A DNA stretch of 64,000 nt from Morinoia aosen (taxonomy: Eukaryota; Arthropoda; Malacostraca; Amphipoda; Talitridae), in assembly GCA_030386875.1 (NCBI GenBank), contig CM059560.1:47844757-47908756 (forward strand). Reading direction: 5' to 3'. The position numbers and the translations under genes are program-made. Below, piece after piece: positions 42,971 through 54,116 of this stretch. Position 1 is the first letter of the stretch, and each line of letters starts with the position of its first letter. The notes below the pieces were generated by a model, which searched no databases, was not told the DNA's origin, and saw nothing but the letters and a program-made list of their open reading frames with translations.

Positions 42971-44790
42971 GACAAGAGGCGGAGACGAAGACATGAGGAC
43001 AAGAGGCGCAGTAAATGTACATCGATCTGCGTCCAGATCGTAGCGGAGATACAATCTACGTTCTCGGTATAGGTGAATTGTCACTTAGAAACGAACTGCA
43101 GCGAAATTGAGTTTCATGAGTCGCCTTAACTTTGTAGGATGTGTTCTTGTGTGTTTAACTGTAGGAGAGCTCTTCAGTAGAAGTGAGCTTTTCGCGCTGT
43201 ATTGCTTTAATTTAAATATGTTCTTTAGTAGGATTATGCTATTCTAGCTTTGAATTAAATTTATTTTCACTCGCTAGAGTGAGATGCTTTCTCCAGTAGG
43301 AATATATTCTAGTTTGTGTATGTCACGAGAAAAGGTCCCGCCTCCTTACTAATTTACATTAGTAAGAAGATCAGGCTCTCGGAATTGAGGGATTGGCTCA
43401 CCTCCATGGGATACATAGACAACACAAAAAAAACTCATGGACAATAATCAACATTACAGAACATATACCAAAAATAAAACGGTACTCACCGATGACAGAT
43501 GACCCCACTTACTTAGCGCTTTTTCTGAGCGCCTTCGTGATGTTACGAGCTGTTGCTTCTGATATTGGGGCATGATACACAGGTAAAATTCGCTTAACAT
43601 TTATGACTTCCAGCTATACGTCATACAAACATCAATGGGCGTACGCACAATGAATGGTATTAGGAATAATGCAAACTAGATGATGCAATCTAAACAAAAG
43701 CTGCATACGTTAAATGACTTACATCACATAATTATACTGAATGATTGGCTGGCCGGCCGCCACTAAGTTTACATGAGCTACACATGAGAAATGATCTATT
43801 CTGGTCTATTCTATCTCAGTTATTCCAGCAGCACCGTAGGCGATGGTCACTTCAACCCACAAATCATTCGTCTGCTACTCGCTTCAGTTCAAATGCCTGT
43901 TTTAATCACTGTTCAGAAAATGTCTATTGATGACGTTATATTGCTCATTCCGCTTCAGTATAGTCACACGTCGGTCTCCTTTACATCCGAGCAGATCAAC
44001 CCTTCAGTTCAATAAATTCGTCCCACCTGTTAAAAAAAATATAACTTGTTACTTTTAATTGCACCTATAACGTCCCCTCAAAATATTTCAATTTATACTT
44101 CACTGAATGACATTGAATTTTCGCAATATTTATTTCAAAACATATTTCCCAAAGGAAACTACTTCTCTCTTACCCTCTCCTCTAGTGTGGTATCTCTGTT
44201 CCATCAAATGATTCATACAATTTGGTCGATTTGGTAATCTCCCCTCAGTAAACGTGGTAAAGGGAACACGTAAAATTTCCTCTCTGCACAAAAAAAACGT
44301 AGAATATTTACTCTATTGCAACAGAAGAGAAATTTTGATAATTTTAAACTTCCTTTATATGAAAGGCACTGTAACATTATTTCAGATTGGTATTTTCTTT
44401 ATTTTCACCACCTCTTATTTATAACACGTACTTTCTCCGACGAGGCTCGGCGTTAGACTGAAATTATTTCCCAGCTTCTACCAAAATGTCTGGCAAGAGC
44501 GATTTTCTACTTCTTGTACCGCCAATCAAGAGTTTCTAAGTCCACACGTAATGCTCGAAGCTCCGCCTGTGCGTTGCTTTTGATATATTATTCGTGGCTT
44601 CAGCCCTTCTAAATTTCCTTTCCTGGTATAATCGTTCCTTATTGGCCAAAGCTATTTTGCCGAGGACGCATAAAGTCCCTGTTTCCCCACCTAAAACCTG
44701 CGAAACCGTTGCTACGTTCACCCTCGCAGCTCAAGTGTCGCGTCATATGTCTATGTCAAATCCTGCGGCGAGTTGTTTCCCACGGCTTCG
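42971..44790. other. Intergenic, nothing recognised
   Basis: About 1.8 kb. It begins with a short duplication of GACATGAGGACAAGAGGCG (about 42964-43005). The rest has only short open frames without recognisable similarity and no RNA gene seen. Confidence 0.45.
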
Positions 44791-44794
44791 CCTT

Positions 44795-46378
44795 TTCCAG
44801 ACTTTTTTTTACTTTTTCCAGACTTTTTTTTACTTTTCCAGACTTTTTTTTACTTTTTCCAGACTTTTTTTTCACTTTTTCAAGACTTTTTCAACTTTTT
44901 CCAGACTTTCTCATGACTTTTCCAGATATTTTCCAGATTTTTTCCAGAGTTTTTCCAGATATTTTCCAGACATTTTCCAGACATTTTCCAGACATTTTCC
45001 AGACTTTTTCCAGACTTTTTCCAGACTTTTTCCAGACTTTTTCCAGACTTTTACCAGACGTTTTCCAGACTTTTTCTTCACTTTTTTAGACTTTTCCCAG
45101 ACTTTTTTTTCACTTTTTCCAGTCGTTTTCTAAACTTTTTCTTCACTTTTTCTAGACTTTTTCCAGACTTTTTCCAGACTTTTTCCAGACTTTTTCCAGA
45201 ATTTTTCCAGACTTTTTCCAGACTTTTTCCAGACTTTTTCAAGACTTTTTCCAGACTTTTTCCAGACTTTTTCCAGACTTTTTCCAGACTTTTTCCAGAC
45301 TTTTTCCAGACTTTTCCCAGACTTTTCCCGGACTTTTTCAAGACTTTTTCCAGACTTTTTCCAGACTTTTTCCAGACTTTTTCAGACTTTTTTCAGACTT
45401 TTTTCGAACATTTTTCTGACTTTTTTCAGACTTTTTCCAGACTTTTTCTAGACTTTTTCAAGACTTTTTCCAGACTTTTTCCAGACTTTTTCCAGACTTT
45501 TTCAAGACTTTTTCCAGACTTTTTCCAGACTTTTTCCAGCCTTTTCCCAGACTGTTCCCAGACTTTTTCCAGATTTTTCTTCACTTTTTCCTGACTTTTC
45601 CAGACTTTTCCAAACTTTTTCAGACATGTTCCAGACTTTTTCCAGACTTTCTACGGAGTGGAAAAAAGGTCTTGAAAAAGTAAAAAAAAAGTCTTGAAAA
45701 TGTGAAAAAGGTTGGACGAAGTAAAAAAAAGTCTGGAAAAAGTAATGATAAGTCTGGTAAAAGTGAAAAAAATATGGGATAAGTGATGAAAAGTTTTGGG
45801 AGAATGAGAAAAGTCTAGAGAAAGTCTGGAAAAAGTGAAAAAAGATTGGAGAAAGTAAATAAATGTCTAGGAAAAGTCTGGAAAAAGTCTGGAAAAAGTC
45901 TGGAAAAAGTCTAGAAAAAGTCTAGAAAAAGTTTGGAAAAAGTCTGGAAAAAGTCTGGAACAAGTCTGGAAAAAGTCTCGAAAAAGTCTGGAACAAGTCT
46001 GGAAAAAATCTGGAAAAAATCTGGGAAAAAAAGTTTGGAAAACGCCAGGACTTTTTCCAGACTTTTTCCAGACTTTTTCCAGACTTTTTCCAGACTTTTT
46101 CCAGACTTTTTCCAGACTTTTTCCAGACTTTTTCCAGACTTTTTCCAGACTTTTTCCAGACTTTTTCCAGATTTCATCCAGACTTTTTTTCGGACTTTTT
46201 TCAGACTTTTTTCAGACTTTTTCCAGACTTTTTCCAGACTTTTTCCAGACTTTTTCCAGACTTTTTCCAGACTTTTTCCAGACTTTTTCCAGACTTTTTC
46301 CAGACTTTTTCCAGACTTTTTCCAGACTTTTTCCAGACTTTTTCCAGACTTTCCAGACTTTCCAGACTTTCCAGACTG
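44795..46378. repeat. Satellite array 1, 11-bp unit ACTTTTTCCAG, with two inversions
   Basis: Dozens of copies of ACTTTTTCCAG (plus strand) with variants, reading CTGGAAAAAGT on the minus strand. From about 45655 to 46045 the units run in the opposite orientation, bounded by CTTTCTACGGAGTGGAAAA on the left and TTGGAAAACGCCAGGAC on the right; then they return to the first orientation. Near the right end the unit shortens to 9 bp (ACTTTCCAG). Eleven is not a multiple of three and no frame has a stop, so all frames look open, but this is not evidence of coding. Confidence 0.95.
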
Positions 46379-46483
46379 TTACGATACGGGATGAGGGCGG
46401 GTTTAGGACCCCCCTCCCACACGCTGAGGGAATTCCAACCCCCGTACACATTTTATAGTATTATCCTTCATGCTTGCGTACAC

Positions 46484-46670
46484 CTGCATACCAGACATGG
46501 AGAATAAAAGAATAACCCATATTTACATGAATTTATTTGGAGACACGTGGCTAAATACACAAGGCATTGGAACGAAATGATTTGAAAGGGCACAACTGCG
46601 TTAATGGAAGTATGCACATATCTACCGCCATAAAACTTTAAACACGACATGGTATAAATGTGATGCTTAC
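46484..46670 (-). other. Predicted intron of unit 1
   Basis: GTAAGCATCACATTTATA at the 5' end and a pyrimidine-rich ...TTCTTTTATTCTCC...TATGCAG at the 3' end on the minus strand. Both ends, and the length within a base, are kept in unit 2 (49021-49208). Confidence 0.5.
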
Positions 46671-47600
46671 CGATAATTCAAGTTACCAATACTCCTTCGT
46701 TGACAACAAACTACGCATCCAAAAAATCGCGGGCTCCACAGCAACACAAGCATAATATTTACGAAAATGACGCATCACGATTTAACCTGTAATTGTGACA
46801 AGGTGTCGAATCATATGAAGCGTCGCACCATTCACAACGTGAATTCGATCCTCGACTAAATAAACACAGGAAACCGATTGCCTATAATTTATATGATTTT
46901 GCGCAACACTTTGAAAAGCACTTTTCTGGGTGCTGTTCTACATCTGAATTGAACTTTTATCACCACCTAACAGAGCTCTCACAACCATAAAACACTCGCC
47001 CCTTTGATAAGTGGTTCACTGATAGACATTCACTGCCGATGTGCTGTCGCTCACTGCTGATTTTCTTCGTCATTGCTGAGAATATCTGCTGTTCTGGACT
47101 GATCTCTCGCTGACGCGCTGCCGCGGTGCCTTCCCCGCTCCATCTTCATGCTGCCGGCTTCACAACTCGTGGTCGCAGCCACTCTGGTGCCTGGCTTTCT
47201 TAAGAGTTTCGTTGGCGAGCCACTTCACTGTAGTTTGTGCATTGATCTTCGCATTGTTGGTGGACGAACTTAACTGTTGATATTCGCAACGTTAGTAATT
47301 GCATGGCTCCAAATCTTGACGCTGAAGTTGCCCGTGAGAGCGGTCCCGATGCAGAGATGTCTGAATGCTCCGTCGCTGACGACATTTACGCTTGCCGATT
47401 ACCGCTGCCTCGCTGCTGTGCTACGAATGGCTCCTGACGCACGTCAGTACTTTGAAGTTTGTTGATACACTGGACGCCTCCTCTCGAAACTTCGATGGTT
47501 AACTTTCACTTTAGATGTTGGATTTTGGCTGCTCATGTCGAAAGTGTGCCGGCGGCGCTCTTCACTTGCAGTCAACACCGGACTTGGTATAATGCCGGGT

Positions 47601-47622
47601 AATACCGGCGTCTGCCGGTATT
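47601..47622. promoter_or_regulatory. Perfect 9-bp hairpin in the unit 1 leader
   Basis: AATACCGGC, loop GTCT, then GCCGGTATT, set between further CCGG-containing arms, about 60-80 bases after the predicted start site of unit 1. The same hairpin is present in inverted unit 3 (63940-63961). It might act as an RNA structure in the 5' leader; function unknown. Confidence 0.6.
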
Positions 47623-47704
47623 CCGGCTGCAAAACCCCTCCTTGATTATGCGTCTCTCTCGTAGCGTCACCGAGCGGAAAATCCCTCGCGAGGCTTCATC
47701 CCAA

Positions 47705-47895
47705 CCCCTTATAAGTATTTCCCTTTCTTCCTTCGAGATTGATCTCGAACATTCCATTCTACAGAGGCCGTATCTGCATCCTGATTGGCGGGATCCTTGT
47801 TTGTTCTGACGTCTGGGACTCCCATTGGTGTGTGCTCAGACACACCTTCTCGCGTGATCGCTAGGCAAGCGTTCATTGGTGTAGCACAATTGGTT
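47705..47895 (-). promoter_or_regulatory. Heat-shock-type promoter of unit 1 (HSE + TATA + CCAAT boxes)
   Basis: Reading the minus strand: CCAAT boxes (plus ATTGG at about 47888, 47874, 47824 and 47784), then an array of heat-shock pentamers GAA-n2-TTC-n2-GAt-n2-aTC-n2-GAA (47732-47759) at exact 5-bp alternation, then the TATA-like ACTTATAAGG (47709-47715) about 20 bases further. Such an order is typical of HSF-driven hsp70-class promoters. A GGTGTGT/ACACACC hairpin lies at about 47826-47845. Confidence 0.6.
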
Positions 47896-48142
47896 CTCTG
47901 CTAACGTCTTCCCCTTTCCCCCTCGAAGCAGCCCCGCTTGCCGCCTGCGGCACCGGCCTAACCGTCAAATTCCAATCTTTGCTGTAACATCTCTCACAAA
48001 ATAAAGCACAGCATCTTTGAACCATAAAGTGAAGTATTTTCCCAAGAACATTTTATGAGCCTGTTTCCCAAAAAAAAATATTTTACGAGAGTATTTCTCA
48101 AAAATTCCCAAAAACATTTTATGAGAGTAGTATTTCCTCACA
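47896..48142. repeat. Spacer with about 37-bp tandem units before array 2
   Basis: From about 48028 the motif TTCCCAA...ACATTTTATGAGAG..TATTT is repeated about three times. The same spacer occurs in inverse at 63205-63335, and a relative (AAAGTATTTCCCAAATTTCC repeats) at 61728-61905. Confidence 0.7.
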
Positions 48143-48910
48143 AGACTTTCCAGACTTTCCAGACTTTTTCCAGACGTTTTCCAGACTTTCCAGACTTTCC
48201 AGACTTTCCAGACTTTCCAGACTTTCCAGACTTTCCATACTTTCCATACTTTCCAGACTTTCCAGACTTTCCAGACTTTACAGACTTTTTCCAGACCTTT
48301 TATTCACTTTTTCCAGACTTTTTCCACTTTTTTTCACTTATTCCAGACTTTTCTAGACTTTTTTTTCACTTTCTCCAGACTTTTTCCAGACTTTTTTCAC
48401 TTTTTTCAGACTTTTTCAAGACTTTTTTTCACTTTTTCCAGACTTTTTACAGACTTTTCTTCACTTTTTTCAGACTTTTTCCAGATTTTTTTCACTTTTT
48501 TCAGTTTTTTCCAGACTTTTTTGTTCACTTTTTCCAGACGTTTCCAAAACTTTTTTTTTCACTTTTTCCAGACTTTTTCCAGACTTTTTTCAGACTTTTT
48601 CCAGACTTTTTCCAGACTTTTTCCAGACATCTTCCAGACTTTTTCCAGACTTTTTCCAGACTTTTTCCAGACTTTTTCCAGACTTTTTCCAGACTTTTTC
48701 CAGACTTTTTCCAGACTTTTTCCAGACTTTTTCCAGACTTTTTCCAGACTTTCCAGACTTTCCAGACTTTCCAGACTTTCCAGACTTTCCAGATTTTCCA
48801 GACTTTCCAGACTTTCCAGACTTTTTCCAGACTTTTTCCAGACTTTTTTTCACTTTTTCAGACTTTTTCCACTTTTTCTCACTTATTCCAGACTTTTTCT
48901 AGACTTTTTT
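48143..48910. repeat. Satellite array 2 (11-bp and 9-bp units)
   Basis: Starts and ends with stretches of the 9-bp form ACTTTCCAG; the centre is the 11-bp form ACTTTTTCCAG, plus TTTTTTCACTTTTT variants. All units have one orientation. Flanked on the right by the sequence that also follows array 1 (CGATACGG..GATGAGGG.GGGTTTAGGACCCCCC). Confidence 0.95.
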
Positions 48911-51159
48911 TTTGTTGCGATACGGTGATGAGGGTGGGTTTAGGACCCCCCTTGCCCATACGCTGAGGGAATTGCAACCCCCACACATGTTATAGTATTA
49001 TCCTTTATGCTTGCGTACACCTGCATACCAGACATGGAGAATAAAAGGATTGAAGATTTACATGAGTTTATTTGGGGAAAACACGTGGATGAATCACACA
49101 AGGCATTGAACGAAATAATTTGAAAGGGCACAACTGCATTAATGAAAGGCACACACATTCTACCGTTATAAGACTCTAAACGTGACACGATATAAATGTG
49201 ATGCTTACCGAGAATTCAAGTTACCAATACTCCATCGTAGACAACAAATAACGCATCCACAAAACCGCAGGTTCCACAGCAACATAAAACACAATATTAG
49301 CAAGAATAACATATCACGATTCAACCTGGAGCTGCAACACGGTGTCGAATTATATGAAGCTCCGCACAATTCACAACGTGAATTCGATCCTCGACTGAAT
49401 AAACACAGGAAACCGATTGCCTACAAATTATATGATTTTGCGCGACACTTTGAAAAGCACTTTTCTGCCTGCTGATCTACATCTGAAATTGAACTTTTAT
49501 CACCACCTAACAGAGTTCTCACAACCATAACACTCGCCCTTTTGATGATACGTAATTCACTGATAGATATTCACTGCCGATGTGCTGTCGCTCACTGCTG
49601 ATTTTCCTCGTCATTGCTGAGACTATCTCTGTTCTGGACTGCTCTCTCGCTGACGCGCTGCCTCGGTGCATTCCCCGCTCCACCTTGACGCTGAAGTTCT
49701 GGTGCCGGGAATTACTTAAGAGTTTCATTGTGCGCCAATTCACTGCAGTTTTGTGCGTTGATCTTCGCATTTTGGGGAACGAACTGGACTGTTGATACTC
49801 GCAATGTTGGCAAATGCGTGGCTCCATATCTTGACGCTAAAGTTGCTTGTGAGTTCGACCCCGATGCAAAGATACTTGAATGTGTATGAGTCGGGTTTTT
49901 CTTCCGCACTCTCTATGTTCAAGAGTTCGTTAGTTCTGTTTCTTTCTGACAGATTCCTCCGGTATGACTTTACGTTACAGGTACGAGAAAGGTAGCGCTG
50001 ATAGCTGCCACCACGAGGCGTGTAGATAGCCTCGACTAAAATTAAAGGATTGGTTACGTTAACTCAGATTGTCAATTTGGTAGCGATCGCTTATGGCCGG
50101 CACGTGTTTCTTATGCCCCTTTGAGAGAGATGAGAGAGAGGAAATAGATGAGGCCCAGGTTTTTTTTTATTTATTGATGGGAAGGCAAGTACGGATGGCA
50201 AGAGCACACGAGGTAAAAACAACATATAAATATCGGGGGACAATACGACCATCACCTCACGATCTTCCTTCGATCGATTTCTCACGACAACAGACTGTGT
50301 ACAAACAGCCAACACACGAGCCAAGGAATGGGTATCCACCGAAAGTATGAGCCAAGGTAAGCGTATAGCAAACGCTTGAAATCATGCGCCCTCAAAACAA
50401 GTCAATGGATTTTCGTTGATCGTGCCACGCTCTACTCGAACACAGTCTCGAAATTCAACTATTGAAGATATGGGCTTTTACTATCAACTCAAATTCCTAA
50501 GTATCAAAACCGGCTGTTCGTCGTAAACCTCAACTGCACTCTAGAACGTCCGTTCCCGACCACGGCTCTCTACACCGTTCTCAACGACGGCTACCCGCGA
50601 AGTGTCCTCTGCCCGTCCGACATAACTCTCGCTTGGACAGCGCTCCCCCCTGCCCGAAGGGGGGGGGTGGTCGCCACACGAGCTGGTAACAAGGGGTGGC
50701 TAGGGTTCTGAGCCGCTCCTCCCCTACACAACCGGGGGTAGGGCTGGGGGGGGGGAGGGGTCGGGTCTCATGGCCTCAGCCCTCCCTCTAGCCATGGCTA
50801 ATTCAACGACTGATCCCACGCTCGGCTCCCCAGCTACACGATCGGGACAGGCACATTGTTTTTATATTAAGGTCTGGATATTTTACTATCCCTGACCGAC
50901 GCTAATCAGCCCCAGCGCTTCTCAGCGCTGTGTAACCGCGGCAGCCCAAGCGCACCAACTTTATCGAATTTAATATGACCAGTGTTCCGTATGAGAACGT
51001 CCAGATCGTGCATTTCCCAAACCCAAGCATGACCGCGGGCATTAATTTTTATGACCCGTGTATTCAGAGATCTCGTCTTAACATCAATTATATAATTTCG
51101 CTCGGCAACGCCAACGACAAAGATGGGATGAATCTGGCTTCATACCCTGACTTTATACA

Positions 51160-54116
51160 CCCTTTCCCCACTTGCGCAAAAAGAAATTATGTAATAATTT
51201 CTTTTTCTATGTCTTGGCCTCAGTGCATTTCTTACCCGACTGGCGAACACTGATACAACCTGACATCAATTCACAATGCAACACAATACAACATGACATC
51301 AATTACAATATCACAAAAAAACTAGGACGGCGACCACAACTCGCTCGCCTATGCTTCGGCCATTTTCACATAATATTGGCCCCCTTCGGGACTGGAGAGG
51401 CGAGCTCTTCCGTCCCGAGATCTTCGGGTTCTGTTCCAGGGGAAATCCTTCCTAGGCTTGTATGATAATGAGGAATTTCTTCCCCCGCAGTGTCTCTTTC
51501 CAGAGATAGTAGGGGAAAACCGAAACCGAGGAGATTCGCTTGTTCGCGGTCCTGGCCTCGATCTCTCCGTCATTTCGGGGCACAACTAAATGCTGCAGCA
51601 AGTTGCTGAGAGTCGCCTCGGTCAGGCGTTCGTCCGGCTTCGGGACGAAGTGGACAATGAGCGCTCGACCCTCCAGGGTCGCGGCCGCCCGTCCCCAGTC
51701 CGTCTCGGCCGAGACGGTCGCCAGACTCCCGTCTGGTAGCCACAGCGACGTCTCGTAGTTGCGCGCTGCGACGTATGTCCCGAGCTGGCGCACCACCTCG
51801 CTCGGCCTCCGTCTCCGCCCTCGATGCATGTACGTCGCCGTTTCCTACGGCACACGGTCGGGCATTAATTTTGTTACATGGGTTAGATATCAATATAGAG
51901 CCTATTTTAAAAAATTTTCCTTTCTTCGCCTCAAAATGAGTGCGTATGTTACATGAGGAATAATATATGATTTTGGGATTCATGAACCTAACAAGTCCTA
52001 GCAGACTTGAATGACTAAGTCCCCACACTCCTGCACACTATACAGCACATACTCCTGCACACGTTACCGCACATACTCTGACAACACACACACCTCCTGT
52101 TCATTTGTCTTTCACTCGTGGTGCAGGTCCTTATGCTTAAATGATGAGAATTGTTCCTACTTCCTATTCTTTCCGTGTCAGCTGACTGTTTTTTTTTTTT
52201 TGTTACTGAATGGCATTTGCTAATCTCTCGTGAGAAGCAAGCATCAATTTCGTATGGGTGCAATACGGAGGCGTCCCTCGTTTGCCTATATATTTTATGT
52301 ACCAGTCGCACACGACTTATCTTTTTAATCTTCAAATCTCATGGTATCGATAACCGCTGCGATGCCTCAAGCATTGCGCACATGCCTCTGGATGGCCTAT
52401 CGATCCCTCTCAGTCATGCTTCTCGTAATCTCCCTTATCCGCTCGTCATCAGACCAGATATTCATAACACCCTCCACAGTTCACGCACGTGTTTCCTACG
52501 CGCAGGGGTATTCCCGATCTTACCATTTCCGAATGCCTCTCCGTCTTTCTTACGCGACCGCAGTTCCGGTCCGTCTCCGTTGGAGGCCGCTGTGGTGCTG
52601 GTTTAGCACCGCGCACACGCCCGCACCTCGCTCGCTGTCGCCTTCCTGAAAATCTTCAAAATAACCTTAGTACATTTATCATTAAATATTTCAGCTCTAG
52701 CGTCGGTTTGGTGCTGTTCACGCTCTGATTTCTCAGCACAGGAGCCGTCCATCTCTGTTATCTATATTCTTTTTGCTCATCTCTATTTATTTTGTTCTCC
52801 CATCTATCTCGTAATTAGCATCGCACACGAATCGCTGTGCGCTTCTCTCTGCTCAGACTGCCTTCTCTAATCTCCGGCGTGTCGCCGCTCATATTACATG
52901 AGTTCCAGCGTGGAACTCATCTCAAGTTTTATGGTCCATCTGTGGCTGTATTGTCTCGCGGCTCACGCCTCGAGTCTCCACCACGCGAGTGCGTGTCCAA
53001 CTTGCCTTTCCACCCTAAGCTACGTTATTCTTAAAGACCGTAATGTTAAAGCTTATGCTAGGTCCGTAATGGACATCTTTAATTTAATCTGCTGTCTCGC
53101 TAAGCATTCTACCCAACTCTCAGGGTTCTGCTATACGCGATCTTATTATCGGCTCCACTCTGCTCATGACAGGCTCAGGTTTCTCTTTTTAAAACGTCAT
53201 TTAGACGCAATAATAAAAAAATTTAATTTCTTAAATTTTCTTCCCCTCCGACGATCCAAGAAAAATTCCTTCACGGGGAATTTTTCATGCTAACAAACAA
53301 TTACGAGAAGGATATATCCCTTTCCCATCCAAGTTGCTGACTCTTCAAACCTACACCTGAAAGGCAATGGTTTATTAGTGCTTATAACTAGTCATTTCTC
53401 AGGCTACTCAAAAAAAAACTTCGTCCTCTCAGTTGTAACCTACTAGTTATGAGAGGACTAAAGAGCCGTACCCACTACTGGCCGTATTATGTGAAGGAAC
53501 CTCTGCTGCGGCTGTGCTATACTTATATTTTAATACTGTCTAATTATATCTCTGCCTAGACGGCTAGTTTCCTTCGAAATCCCTCTTCATTCCTTATACA
53601 TCTCAAACAATTGACCAGCAATCAAATTTCTATTTCGATGTGAAGTCATTTTATCTAAGTTTTATTCTCGTCATTCAAAAATGCGCAGCCAGCACGATAC
53701 ACTTTTCCTAGTGCGTTATCATAATTTGTATGCCACGTCTCTACTCGTATTTCCCAGGCCCGGACTGAGTTCCTTTATGCCTCTTTCGATTTTATGACTC
53801 TCATCCTGTGCCTGTTCTGAGCACAGTCGCTCGTGCTGGCTGGTAGCATTTCTACAAGTTACTTGCCTAGCAGTCGACTACTCAGAAATTTTCCTGCCAA
53901 CCTAGTTGTTGCTAAGCTATTCTGTAAAGGAATTTGATTAGTGCTTATCTACTACTTATTTTGCTAGGTTTAATCTGAAAAGAAAATTAGATTAGTCAGC
54001 CTATCTACCTACTTATTTACTAGGTTAATCTGAAAGAGAACATGAAATTAGTAGGCTTATCTCCTCTCTACTTGTTACATAGTAGTTTTGCTCATGTTAT
54101 CTTCTCCTCTACTCCT
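51160..54116. other. Unassigned 3' region of the long-LTR gypsy
   Basis: About 3 kb between the end of pol and the 3' LTR. Near the LTR a GC-rich minus-strand open frame of 125 codons (51452-51829; contains YETSLWLPDGSLATVSAE) stands out against AT-rich surroundings; I do not recognise it. The middle is CT-rich with short frames only. No envelope gene is recognisable. Confidence 0.5.

Larger units (their letters stand above)
46379..47685 (-). ncRNA. Unit 1: candidate heat-inducible satellite RNA gene, exon 1 - intron - exon 2
   Basis: Downstream (leftward) of the heat-shock-type promoter at 47.70-47.90 kb, about 1.0 kb of leader (predicted start near 47680) is followed by a donor CG|GTAAGC (46669-46670) and an acceptor TATGCAG (exon 2 from 46483), giving a 187-base GT-AG intron, then about 100 bases into satellite array 1. 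The splice sites are conserved in unit 2. No long open frame is conserved between units; a 30-codon frame at 47444-47536 (MSSQNPTSKVKVNH...) is the first ATG. The layout (short leader with small frame, one intron, satellite tail) recalls hsr-omega of Drosophila, without sequence homology shown. Transcription is inferred, not seen. Confidence 0.4.

Noticed and set aside
44795-46378. Regularly repeated short units suggesting a CRISPR-like array
   Set aside because: There are no unique spacers; the units are head-to-tail satellite in a eukaryotic genome.
47700-47770. hsp70 or another heat-shock protein gene behind the heat-shock promoters
   Set aside because: No hsp70, small HSP or DnaJ-like coding sequence follows any of the three promoters; only short unconserved frames and satellite.
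48055-48966. Open frame of 303 codons (and similar ones at 44594-45133, 45078-45341, 45933-46394, 46201-46449, 48590-48853, 61886-62251) encoding 11-residue repeats
   Set aside because: A stop-free 11-bp satellite gives open frames on both strands and in all three phases. There is no unique protein, no conserved start, and unit-length changes are not multiples of three.
51160-54116. Envelope gene of an errantivirus-type gypsy
   Set aside because: No signal peptide, furin-like site or transmembrane pattern in any long frame; only short frames are present.
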